Assembly (NCBI RefSeq): GCF_017876315.1
Contig: NZ_JAGINU010000001.1
Coordinates: 2,356,001 to 2,420,000, forward strand
Length of the DNA: 64,000 nucleotides
Source: Pseudonocardia parietis
Lineage (GTDB): Bacteria > Actinomycetota > Actinomycetes > Mycobacteriales > Pseudonocardiaceae
Reading direction: 5' to 3'
The notes under the pieces are model-generated. The model saw only the letters and a program-made list of their open reading frames with translations, was not told where the DNA came from and did no database searches. This document shows, in pieces, positions 18,541 to 26,396 of the stretch. Each line of letters opens with the position of its first letter. Position 1 is the first letter of the stretch. The position numbers and the translations under genes are program-made.

Positions 18541-19407
18541 TCAGTTGAACGAGATGTGCACGTGGTCCATGTGGTTGGCGGTGGCGCCGCCACGGTCCTC
18601 CTGCATCTCCCAGCCGTCGCCGGTGTTGATGCGCTGCTGCCAGATCACGTAGGTGATGCCGAGCTCGTCGGCGTTGGCCAGCGCGTACTCGGCGAGCTCG
18701 TCGCCGGTGGCCGGGTCGACCATGAAGTCGAGCGCCTTGCCGCTCGGGTGGTCGGACGTGCCGCCGCGGCTCCCGATGCCGAGCACGCTGTCCACGGCGA
18801 ACATGCACCGGAGCGTCTCGCCGGCGTCGGCGACGTTCGCCGCGACACCCTCCATGCCCTCGGTGCCCGCCGCGCAGCTGCTCGGCCCGGCACCGGAACC
18901 GGCACCGTCGCCTCCGCCGCCGTCGGCCGGCTCCTCGACGTCCTCATCGGAGTCGTCGTCCGGCTCGGCGGCCTGCGCGGCGGCGGCCGCGGCTGCCGCC
19001 TCGGCGGCGCGGCGCTGCTGCTCGCGGGCCGTCACCGCGGCGTCGACCGCGCCGTTCGCGGCGCCGACGATCTCGTCGACGTCCACCGGCGGCGGTGGCT
19101 CGCCGAGCGCCTGGACGGCGCCGGCCGACGGAGCGGGTGCGGCGCCCGGCGCGGCCGGGCCGGCCTCGGCCAGCGCGAACGACTGCAGCGCGAGCTGGTC
19201 GACGTCCGGCACGGCGCCGCCTGCGGCGACGGGACCTGCGACCAGCCCGCCGCCGGCGAGCGCGGAGCTCAGCACTCCGATGGCACCGGCACGCCGGCTC
19301 CGGGTCGGCCTCGGGTGGACGTCACGGGTCACGACGGTGCGGGACGGCAGGGGCCGGCTCGGGGAGCGCCGGACGCGTGCCGTGCCGCCGGGGGTATGCC
19401 TCGGCAC
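18541..19407 (-). CDS. Secreted protein with ARB-07466-type C-terminal domain
   Basis: A 288-aa protein. Arg-rich N-terminus, then a hydrophobic stretch (AGAIGVLSSALAGGGLVAGP, about 40-60) acting as signal or anchor, an Ala/Pro-rich linker with a charged coiled region (AREQQRRAAEAAAAAAAA), an acidic Asp/Glu/Gly stretch, and a C-terminal domain of about 110 residues with DHPSGKALDFMV and HMDHVHISF. The conserved His/Asp in those motifs resemble D-alanyl-D-alanine peptidase-like (VanY/hedgehog-type) zinc folds, and proteins of this kind are found at the actinobacterial cell surface. The GTG at 19407 has GAGGAAGGA at the right distance. A role in peptidoglycan turnover is likely but unproven. 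Confidence 0.75.
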   Translation of the reverse strand: MPRHTPGGTARVRRSPSRPLPSRTVVTRDVHPRPTRSRRAGAIGVLSSALAGGGLVAGPVAAGGAVPDVDQLALQSFALAEAGPAAPGAAPAPSAGAVQALGEPPPPVDVDEIVGAANGAVDAAVTAREQQRRAAEAAAAAAAAQAAEPDDDSDEDVEEPADGGGGDGAGSGAGPSSCAAGTEGMEGVAANVADAGETLRCMFAVDSVLGIGSRGGTSDHPSGKALDFMVDPATGDELAEYALANADELGITYVIWQQRINTGDGWEMQEDRGGATANHMDHVHISFN

Positions 19408-19697
19408 AGGGTGTCCTTCCTCGTCGGAAGCGGTCGCGCCCGGGTGCTGGGGAGCGGGGCGCACACGGTCCTGCTGGGGATCAGGTCCGTTACCGTTCCG
19501 AGATCGACGGTACGGGCGGGCGGGCCCCGGGTTGAGTCCCGCTACCGCCGCCGGCGGTCACCGGAGGCCGTCGCGCTGTGAGCGGCGCGGCGTCCCGACC
19601 GGGATCGGCCGGAAGGATCAACGCGGCTGGGCCGCCCGGCCTCACTCGCCGTCGGGCCCGGTGTCCGGCCGGGTGTGGACGCCCGGGAGCCCGCCGC
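19408..19697. promoter_or_regulatory. Long leader region upstream of the secreted protein gene
   Basis: This 290-nt gap between the secreted-protein start and the end of trpF holds no convincing gene. Read on the minus strand, it contains GGTAGCGGGACTC and a hairpin CCGTACCG-TCGATCT-CGGAACGG (about 19487-19512). The order GGTGA ... GTAGCGGGACTC ... recalls parts of the c-di-AMP (ydaO) riboswitch, which often precedes cell-wall enzymes in actinobacteria, but key conserved blocks are missing. Confidence 0.25.
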
Positions 19698-20300
19698 TCA
19701 CCGGAGGGACCGCGCGGCGGCGACGAAAGCGGCGATCCTGGCGTGGTCCTTCACCCCGCGCGCCGACTCGACGCCGCTGGACACGTCGACGCCCCACGGC
19801 CGCACCCGGCGGACCGCGGTGCCGACGTTGTCCGGGTCGAGGCCGCCGGCGAGCAGCCAGTTCCCGTCCGGGCGGTGGTCGAGTGCCTCGGCGTCCCAGG
19901 TCTCGCCGGATCCGGCCCGGGGCGAGTCGAGCAGCAGGACGTCCTCGCCGTAGCGCCCGACCCGCAGGTCCGGGTCGTGCGCGAGCGACGTCGCGCGCCA
20001 CAGCCGGATCGGCTCGCGCGCGGCGACGGCGAAGTCGTCCGCGGTGTAGCGGCCGTGCAGCTGCAGCACGTCCGCGCCGATCTCCCGGGTGATCCGGGCG
20101 GCGTCCGCCGCGGTGTGCTCGGCGACGACGACGACCGACAGGACCGACGGGGGCACCTGCGCGACGAGCTCGCGAGCGGCCTCCGGCTCGAGATGGCGGG
20201 GGCTGGGCGGGTAGATCACGAACCCGACCGCGTCGGCACCGGACTCGACCGCCACCCGGACGTCGTCGGCCGTCCCGAGGCCGCACACCTTCACGAACAC
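19698..20300 (-). CDS. trpF: Phosphoribosylanthranilate isomerase
   Basis: A 200-aa TIM-barrel enzyme converting N-(5-phosphoribosyl)anthranilate to CdRP in tryptophan synthesis. KVCGL at residues 4-8 contains the general-base Cys6; the general-acid Asp lies in LLLDSPRAGSG (about residue 125); LQLHG is conserved; and the phosphate loop is LAGGLDPDNV and VDVSSGVES. The GTG at 20300 sits at the right distance from KVCG. It stands apart from other trp genes. Most actinobacteria use the dual-substrate PriA instead, so a separate trpF here is notable. Confidence 0.9.
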   Translation of the reverse strand: MFVKVCGLGTADDVRVAVESGADAVGFVIYPPSPRHLEPEAARELVAQVPPSVLSVVVVAEHTAADAARITREIGADVLQLHGRYTADDFAVAAREPIRLWRATSLAHDPDLRVGRYGEDVLLLDSPRAGSGETWDAEALDHRPDGNWLLAGGLDPDNVGTAVRRVRPWGVDVSSGVESARGVKDHARIAAFVAAARSLR

Positions 20301-20329
20301 GCCGCCGACCCTACGTGGACGGTGGAGGC

Positions 20330-21271
20330 TCAGAGGTCGAGCACCAGGCGCGGCGACCGGGAGCGGGACACGCAGACCATCATCGTGTCGTTCGCCGCCT
20401 GCTCCTCCGGGGTGAGCAGCGAGTCGCGGTGGTCCGGGACCCCGTCGAGGACCCCGGTCTCGCAGGTCCCGCAGGTGCCCTCCCGGCACGACGACAGCAC
20501 GGTCACCCCGGCGTCGTCGAGGGCGTCGATCACGGACCGCCCGGCCGGGACCGCGACCACCGCGCCGGATCCGGCGAGCTCGATCTCGAAGGCGTCCTGC
20601 GGCCCGTCGGTCGCGGCCGGCTTCTGGGCGAACCGCTCGACGTGCACCGTGCGGTCCCGGCGCGCGCACTCCTGCTCGACGGCCTCGATCAGCGCCTCGG
20701 GCCCGCAGCAGTAGACCGCGCGCCCGCCGGCCGCATCGAGGATCCCGGCGAGATCGAGCAGCCCGGTCTCGTCCTGCGGGCGCAGCTCGGCCCGGTCCGG
20801 ATGGTGCTCGGCCAGGTCGCCGAACGCCATCGACGATCGGCTGCGGCCCCCGTACACGAGCCGCCAGTCCGCGCCCGCCGCGTCGGCCGCGGCCAGCATC
20901 GGCAGGAGCGGGGTGATCCCGATGCCGCCGGCGACGAACACGTAGCCCGGCGCCGGCACCAGCGGGAAGTGGTTGCGCGGGCCGCGGACGACGAGCGTGT
21001 CGCCCTCGGCCAGCACGTCGTGCACGTGCGCCGATCCGCCCCGGCCGCCGGGGTCGCGGAGCACCGCGATCCGCCAGAGCGCGCGTTCGGCCGGGTCGCC
21101 GCACAGCGAGTACTGTCGGGTCAGGTCGCCGGTGAGGACGAGATCGACGTGCGCGCCCGGCTCCCAGTCCGGCAGGTCGGCACCGTCGGTGCGGCGCAGG
21201 GTCAGCAGGGCGACGCCGTCGGCGATCGTCTCCTTCTTCTCGACCACGAGGTCGAGGGCGGGCTCGCTCAC
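20330..21271 (-). CDS. Phthalate-dioxygenase-reductase-type ferredoxin:NAD(P)H oxidoreductase (VanB-like)
   Basis: A 313-aa single-chain reductase: N-terminal flavin barrel with RQYSLCGDP (flavin site), NAD domain with FVAGGIGITPLLPML and YCCGPEALIEAVE, and a C-terminal plant-type [2Fe-2S] domain with SSCREGTCGTCETGVL and a distal MMVCVS. This domain order is that of phthalate dioxygenase reductase and VanB. It transfers electrons from NAD(P)H to the Rieske oxygenase encoded upstream. The GTG at 21271 follows a 74-residue coupled gene by 13 nt. Confidence 0.9.
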   Translation of the reverse strand: MSEPALDLVVEKKETIADGVALLTLRRTDGADLPDWEPGAHVDLVLTGDLTRQYSLCGDPAERALWRIAVLRDPGGRGGSAHVHDVLAEGDTLVVRGPRNHFPLVPAPGYVFVAGGIGITPLLPMLAAADAAGADWRLVYGGRSRSSMAFGDLAEHHPDRAELRPQDETGLLDLAGILDAAGGRAVYCCGPEALIEAVEQECARRDRTVHVERFAQKPAATDGPQDAFEIELAGSGAVVAVPAGRSVIDALDDAGVTVLSSCREGTCGTCETGVLDGVPDHRDSLLTPEEQAANDTMMVCVSRSRSPRLVLDL

Positions 21272-21284
21272 CGCATGTCCTCCT

Positions 21285-21509
21285 TCACCGGGCCCCGGCC
21301 GGCTCGAGCGCCGGACGGGTGGGAGCGACGCCCGGGTGGTGGCCGTCGGGGTGGCCCAGCAGCCACTCCCACAGCACCACCGGGTCGTCGAAGAGCTGCT
21401 CGGCGCCGCAGTGGCACACCGCGCACAGCAGGTCGGTGCCCAGCACCCAGTGGATCCGGTGCACCCGCCTGCCGCGCAGCACCGGCGGGGCCTGCGGGAT
21501 GCCGGTCAC
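21285..21509 (-). CDS. Small Cys-rich protein coupled to the Rieske oxygenase
   Basis: A 74-aa protein with IHWVLGTDLLCAVCHCGAEQ, followed by LWEWLLGHPDGH, and a Pro-rich tail. Three cysteines in CAVCHC plus nearby histidines could bind a metal or cluster. The GTG overlaps the Rieske oxygenase stop (GTGA), and 13 nt separate its end from the reductase gene, so it is expressed between the two electron-transfer components. I do not recognise a characterised family. A role in assembly or docking of the oxygenase is a guess from position. Confidence 0.65.
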   Translation of the reverse strand: MTGIPQAPPVLRGRRVHRIHWVLGTDLLCAVCHCGAEQLFDDPVVLWEWLLGHPDGHHPGVAPTRPALEPAGAR

Positions 21510-22567
21510 CGGGTGGCCGCCGGTGCGGTGTGCGGCGCCTCGGTTGCCATCCGGGCCAGCATCCGCCGGGCCGCCAGCCCACCGGTGTCGATGTTGACCG
21601 AGAGCTCCTGGTAGCCGGGCGGCTCGGTCGCGATCACCGTCTCCAGGACGTCGAGGGCCTCGACGTCCTGGAGTACGACGGTGCGGTTCTGCTCGGCCAG
21701 GAACGCCGAGACGTGCGCGTCGTCGAGGGCGAAGTCACGGGCGACCATCCAGAAGTCGTGCGTGGAGTGCTCGGTCTCCGGGGTGATCGCGTAGACGACC
21801 TCGACGTGGAACGCGTCCGGGTCGCTGCCGTCGGGGTTCGGCACCGACCCGACCGGGGCGATCCGGGAGTGCAGCTTGTACAGGCACGGCGGCGTGTACT
21901 CGATGTCCTGCCACCGGGAGATCCGGCCGGAGAGCCCGGTCGAGCGCTGGTAGAACGGCGGGCACGCGGCGTCGTCCATGTGCCGGGAGACGTACACGAT
22001 GCCGGCGTCGTCGTCGACCTCGGTGGAGATCGGGGTGTCCGCCACCTCGGGGGTGCCGATGTAGCCGCCGTGCAGGTAGGTCTCGTGGGACAGGTCGAGC
22101 AGGTTGTCCACGAGCAGCGAGAACCGGGCGGCCAGCGGCTCCATGCCGCGCACCGTCGTCCAGGCGGGGTCGTCGAGGTAGGACGCGCGCGGGATGCGGG
22201 CCGGGTCGGCGCCGGCCGGGTCCCCGATCCACACCCAGACCAGTGAGTCCTGCTCGACGACCGGGTACGGCGCGAGCCGTGCGGTGCGGGGCACCCGGGC
22301 CTGTCCGGGGACGGCGACGCACTTGCCGTCCGCGCCGTAGGTGAAGCCGTGGTAGCCGCAGACGACGGTGTCGCCGACGAGCCGGCTCGGTGCCCGGGAG
22401 AGCGGGAACCGGCGGTGCACGCAGCGGTCGGCGTGCGCGGTGACCTCGCCGGCCTCGGTGCGCCAGAACAGGATCGGTTCACCGCAGATCGTGCGGGAGA
22501 ACAGCTCGCGGCCGATCTCGGCGGTGTACGCGGCGACGTACCACTGGTCGCGGGGGAGGGAACTCAC
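21506..22567 (-). CDS. Rieske [2Fe-2S] aromatic oxygenase (VanA-like)
   Basis: A 353-aa terminal oxygenase. The Rieske cluster ligands are Cys49, His51, Cys70 and His73 (CVH and CGYH). The mononuclear iron site is in VDNLLDLSHETYLHGG, with His161 and His166. The length and the single alpha-subunit layout match the VanA/dicamba-demethylase/toluate group, which O-demethylates or hydroxylates methoxy- and carboxy-aromatics. Partner reductase, aromatic-acid transporter and IclR regulator lie in the same minus-strand run, which supports a vanillate-like substrate. The GTG at 22567 overlaps the transporter stop. Confidence 0.88.
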   Translation of the reverse strand: MSSLPRDQWYVAAYTAEIGRELFSRTICGEPILFWRTEAGEVTAHADRCVHRRFPLSRAPSRLVGDTVVCGYHGFTYGADGKCVAVPGQARVPRTARLAPYPVVEQDSLVWVWIGDPAGADPARIPRASYLDDPAWTTVRGMEPLAARFSLLVDNLLDLSHETYLHGGYIGTPEVADTPISTEVDDDAGIVYVSRHMDDAACPPFYQRSTGLSGRISRWQDIEYTPPCLYKLHSRIAPVGSVPNPDGSDPDAFHVEVVYAITPETEHSTHDFWMVARDFALDDAHVSAFLAEQNRTVVLQDVEALDVLETVIATEPPGYQELSVNIDTGGLAARRMLARMATEAPHTAPAATR

Positions 22568-23904
22568 GACGACGCTCCTTCGCGGGTGTCGGTGGTGGTG
22601 GGAACGGAGGAGGGGCGGAGCATCAGGACCAGCGCGGCGGCGCCGACGAACACCGCAGCGAAGACGAGGTAGAGGCTCTGCGGGGTGGCGCCGCCGTCGA
22701 GCAGCGCCCCGGCCAGGGTGGGGGCGAGGATCGCCCCGGAGCGACCGACGGCCAGCGCAGTCCCGACCCCGGTGGTCCGGACCTCCGGTGCGTACGACGT
22801 CGGGGTCAGGGCGTAGAGCCCGGCCACGCAGCCGTTGACGAACAATCCGATGACCGCCGCGACGACGAACGCGAGGGCGAGCGAGGAGGTCGAGGCGATG
22901 AACACGGCGAGCAGCACCGCCGTCGTCACCAGGTAGGCGGCCAGCACGTGCTTGAGCGCGAACCGGGCGGCGAGCAGGCCGAGCACGGCCGCTCCGAACA
23001 TCCCGCCGACGTTGAGCAGGGTGCCGCCCGCGATGCCCGCGTCCGGCGAGAGCCCGGCCTCGACCAGCAGCGTCGGCGTCCAGCTGGTGACGAAGTAGAA
23101 GCCGGCCATGACGCAGAAGAACGTGATCCAGAGCAGGACCGTGGTGCGGCGCAGCGCCGGCCGCAGGAGCGCGCGGTAGCCGGCGGCGATCCCGGACGGC
23201 GTCGCGGACGCCTGCGGCAGCGTGGCGAGCGGGTCGTGCCGCATCCGCGTGAGCAGGGCGTTGATCCGCTCGAGTGCCCGGGGCGGTCGCCGGACCAGCA
23301 GGTAGTCGATCGACTCGGGGAGCCGCCACCAGACGAGCGGGACCGTGGCCAGCGTGGCGAGACCGCCCACGAGGAACACCGACCGCCAGCCGAGCTGTTC
23401 GATCAGCAGCACGGCGAGCAGCCCGCCGAGGGTGGCGCCCAGCGCGTAGCCGGTCGAGTTCAGGCTCACCGCGAGGCTGCGCCAGCGCGCCGAGGCGTAC
23501 TCCGCGCCGATGACGTTGCTGGTGGCGAGGATGCCGCCCACGCCCAGCCCGGTGATCACCCGCAGGACGCCGAGCTGCCCGGCGGACTGGCTGGCCGCGG
23601 ACAGCACCATCGCGACGCCGGCCAGTGCCAGGCAGCCGAGGACGACCGGCCGGCGGCCGATCCGGTCGGCCCAGGGTCCGATGAAGATCGAGCCGGCGGC
23701 CATGCCGATCAGTCCGGCCGAGAGGAGCAGGCCGAGCTCGGCGCCGGACAGGCCCCACTCGGCGGATACCGCCCGGCCGGTGAACGCCATGACCAGCACG
23801 TCGAAGCCGTCGAGGACGTTCAGCAGGACGCATACCGTGACCGCGCTCCACTGGAAGCGGGACATCGGGGCGTCGTCGAGGAGGCGGCGGATCGGGGTAC
23901 TCAC
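22564..23904 (-). CDS. MFS transporter, aromatic acid:H+ symporter type
   Basis: A 446-aa carrier with 12 predicted membrane helices. The N-terminus (MSRFQWSAVTVCVLLNVLDG then FDV) with Asp in TM1 and GPWADRIGRRPVVLGCLAL between TM2 and TM3 are hallmarks of the AAHS group (PcaK, BenK, VanK). It should import an aromatic acid with protons for the Rieske oxygenase encoded directly downstream. The GTG at 23904 (GGGAG upstream) gives the usual short cytoplasmic N-terminus; a run-on frame further upstream overlaps the IclR gene in another phase and is not meaningful. Confidence 0.87.
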   Translation of the reverse strand: MSTPIRRLLDDAPMSRFQWSAVTVCVLLNVLDGFDVLVMAFTGRAVSAEWGLSGAELGLLLSAGLIGMAAGSIFIGPWADRIGRRPVVLGCLALAGVAMVLSAASQSAGQLGVLRVITGLGVGGILATSNVIGAEYASARWRSLAVSLNSTGYALGATLGGLLAVLLIEQLGWRSVFLVGGLATLATVPLVWWRLPESIDYLLVRRPPRALERINALLTRMRHDPLATLPQASATPSGIAAGYRALLRPALRRTTVLLWITFFCVMAGFYFVTSWTPTLLVEAGLSPDAGIAGGTLLNVGGMFGAAVLGLLAARFALKHVLAAYLVTTAVLLAVFIASTSSLALAFVVAAVIGLFVNGCVAGLYALTPTSYAPEVRTTGVGTALAVGRSGAILAPTLAGALLDGGATPQSLYLVFAAVFVGAAALVLMLRPSSVPTTTDTREGASS

Positions 23905-24028
23905 GATCCCGCTCCCGGGAAGTGGCGCATGGTGGGGGACTCCGTCGTCCGGTGCGGCTGGGAACGTCCCGAGCATGCGGCCCGGCCCGTCGCTGCCGAA
24001 GGGGACTTCCGGGAAATGGAAGGAGCGC

Positions 24029-24793
24029 TCAGCCGGCGAGTGCCCGGCTGATCCCGCGGGCACTGGTGCGGACCAGCGGCGCGAGTGCCCGCGGGCCTGC
24101 CCTGCCGTGCCGGACGACGAGCGAGACGGCGGCGACGACCCGGCCGCGGACGTCGTGCACCGGCGCGGCGACGGACAGCGCGTCGTCGGTGACCTGTCGG
24201 TCGCTGACCGCGAACCCGAGCCGGCGGACGTCGGCGAGCATCCGCCGCAGCCGCTGCGGGTCGGTGACGGTGAACGGGGTGTGCCGCTCGACCGGCGCGG
24301 CGAGCACGTCCTCCTGCAGCTCGGCCGGGGCGTGCGCCAGCAGGACCAGCCCCACGCCGGTCGCGGTGAGCGCGAACCGGCCGCCGACCCGGGTGAGCAC
24401 CGGCACCGCCCGGGACCCGGCGAGCCGTTCGACGAACACGACCTCGGCACCCTCGCGGACGGCGAGCTGCACGTTCTCCCGGGTCACCTGCGAGAGGTCC
24501 TCCAGGAACGGCAGCGCGATCTCGCGGAGCGCCTGCCCGCGCGGGGCGAGCGCGCCCAGCTCCCACATCCGCAGGCCGATCCGGTACCGCCCGGTGTCGT
24601 CCTCGCGTTCGAGTGCGCCCCAGCGGGTCAGGTCGGCGACCAGTCGGTGCGCGGTGGACAGCGGGACGCCGGCGTGCCGGGCCAGCTCGCTCAGCGTCAG
24701 CGCCGGACGCTCCGGGTGATAGGCGTCGAGCATGCTCAGCGCGCGTGCGACGACGGACCCGGTCGGCCCCGCCGGGTGCCCCCGCCGGGTCAC
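24029..24793 (-). CDS. IclR-family transcriptional regulator
   Basis: A 254-aa regulator: N-terminal winged helix (ALSMLDAYHPERPALTLSEL, then PLSTAHRLVADLTRWGALER) and a C-terminal ligand-binding GAF-like domain (TRENVQLAVREGAEVVFVER, and VAAPVHDVRGRVVAAVSLVV). IclR proteins of aromatic catabolism (PcaR, PobR and similar) sense a pathway acid. It lies upstream of and in the same direction as the transporter-oxygenase genes with a 124-nt gap, so it is the likely local regulator of that operon. Confidence 0.88.
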   Translation of the reverse strand: MTRRGHPAGPTGSVVARALSMLDAYHPERPALTLSELARHAGVPLSTAHRLVADLTRWGALEREDDTGRYRIGLRMWELGALAPRGQALREIALPFLEDLSQVTRENVQLAVREGAEVVFVERLAGSRAVPVLTRVGGRFALTATGVGLVLLAHAPAELQEDVLAAPVERHTPFTVTDPQRLRRMLADVRRLGFAVSDRQVTDDALSVAAPVHDVRGRVVAAVSLVVRHGRAGPRALAPLVRTSARGISRALAG

Positions 24794-24937
24794 CGGCCGC
24801 GGTGTTCGGGCGGCCGTCCCCCGGGCCCGAGCACGGTGCGTACCCCCGGGCGGCCGATCGCGACGACGGCGACATGGCCGCCCCGTCCGGTAGCGATCGG
24901 CATGCTGGGCACTCCCTCGTCGAGTCCGGAGTGGAGC

Positions 24938-26260
24938 CTACGTCCCGCGGCGTTCGTGCACGGCCGCGAGTTCGGGCGAGGCGGTGTCCAGCGGCACCTC
25001 GTCGGGCTGGACCAGCCCGAGGTGCACCCGTTGGCGGGGCAGCACCCGGTCGAGCAGCCACTCGACGCCGGTGCGGATCCGGTTGCCCGGCATCGCCATG
25101 AGGTGGTACCCGCTGGTCACGGCCCGGGCGAGCGGCCCGCCGATCGGGATGTGCAGCGGGTTGGCGGCGGCGTCCCGTCCGCCGAGGTCCACCACGAACC
25201 CCAGGTCCCGGTGCCGGTACGGCGCCCGCGTGCCGTGTCCGAGCGAGGCGGCGACGTTGCCTGCGACCGTCCTGCCGTGCCGCACGGCGTGCTGGGCGGT
25301 CATCGGCGTGGACGAGCCGGGATTCGCGGGATCGGGCACCGCGGCGGCGTCACCGCAGGCGAACACGTCCTCGTGGCCCTGGACCTGCAGCTCGGAGTCC
25401 ACCACGATCCGCCCGCGTTCGACGGGCAACCCGAGATCGGTCACCAGCGGATCGGGCCGCACGCCGACGCACCAGATCAGCGAGCGGGTCGGCAGGGACT
25501 CGCCGGTGCTCAGCCGCACCCCGTCGGCGGTGGCCTCGGCGACCGAGGTGCCGGTGCGGATCTCCACGCCGCGCCGGCGCAGCACCTTGGCAGCGGTCCG
25601 CGACAGCCGCTCGTCGAGTTCGGGCAGGACCCGCGACTGCACGTCGAGCAACAGCCAGCGGATCGGCTGCCCCTCCAGCTCGGGGTGGTCGCGGGCGACC
25701 TCCTCGGTCAGCAACGCCCCCTGCGCGGCCACCTCGGTGCCGGTGTAGCCGGCGCCCACCACGACGAACGTGCAGCGTGCGGCTCGTTCGACCGGATCGT
25801 CGACGTCGCCGGCCATCTCGAGCTGGCCCAGGATGTGGTCGCGCAGGTACAGCGCCTCGGGCATGCCGCGGAAGCCGTGCGCGTGCTCGGCGACGCCCGG
25901 CACCGGCAGCAGCTTGTTCACACTGCCCACGGCCACGACCAGGCGGTCGTAACCGAGCTCGTGCTCACCGCCCTCGGGATCGGTGTAGCACACCGTGTGG
26001 TCCTCCAGGCCGACCTTCCGGACCTGGCCGAGCTTCACCGTGACCCCGCGCAGCGAGGACGCCAGGGGCACCGTGATCCGGCGAGGGTCGAGCACGCCGG
26101 AGGCGACCTGCGGCAGCAGCGGTACGTAGAGGAAGTAGTCGGTCGAGTTCACCAGGACGATCTCCGCCTTGCCGCGCAGCAGGCGGGCGAGCCGGCGCGC
26201 GGCGTGGAACCCGGCGAACCCGCCACCGAGTACGACGACGCGAGGAGTCTGTGTGGACAT
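24938..26260 (-). CDS. ndh: Type II NADH dehydrogenase
   Basis: A 440-aa membrane-associated flavoprotein that oxidises NADH and reduces menaquinone without proton pumping. RVVVLGGGFAGFHAARRL is the FAD Rossmann motif; FVVVGAGYTGTEVAAQGALL is the NADH Rossmann motif; DVFACGDAAAVPD closes the FAD site. A C-terminal amphipathic region (RIRTGVEWLLDRVLPRQRVH) is the usual membrane-binding segment. The ATG at 26260 removes 18 unrelated N-terminal residues and has GGAGG upstream. It lies between the aromatic oxygenase cluster and paa genes but is a respiratory housekeeping gene. Confidence 0.9.
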   Translation of the reverse strand: MSTQTPRVVVLGGGFAGFHAARRLARLLRGKAEIVLVNSTDYFLYVPLLPQVASGVLDPRRITVPLASSLRGVTVKLGQVRKVGLEDHTVCYTDPEGGEHELGYDRLVVAVGSVNKLLPVPGVAEHAHGFRGMPEALYLRDHILGQLEMAGDVDDPVERAARCTFVVVGAGYTGTEVAAQGALLTEEVARDHPELEGQPIRWLLLDVQSRVLPELDERLSRTAAKVLRRRGVEIRTGTSVAEATADGVRLSTGESLPTRSLIWCVGVRPDPLVTDLGLPVERGRIVVDSELQVQGHEDVFACGDAAAVPDPANPGSSTPMTAQHAVRHGRTVAGNVAASLGHGTRAPYRHRDLGFVVDLGGRDAAANPLHIPIGGPLARAVTSGYHLMAMPGNRIRTGVEWLLDRVLPRQRVHLGLVQPDEVPLDTASPELAAVHERRGT

Positions 26261-26396
26261 GTCGGGGGACCTCCGATCCGTCCACGGGCGCCTACCCGCA
26301 CGCTCGCCGTCCAACCCGTGCCCGGTATTCGACCTTCCGCCCGGTCATCCCCCGATCCGGGACGCGTCGCCCACGGCACCGGTTTCTGCAGCCGGG

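Noticed and set aside
23905..24028. N-terminal extension of the AAHS transporter into the IclR gene region
   Set aside because: Residues upstream of the GTG at 23904 are antisense-like and lack transporter similarity; normal family length is reached from the GTG.
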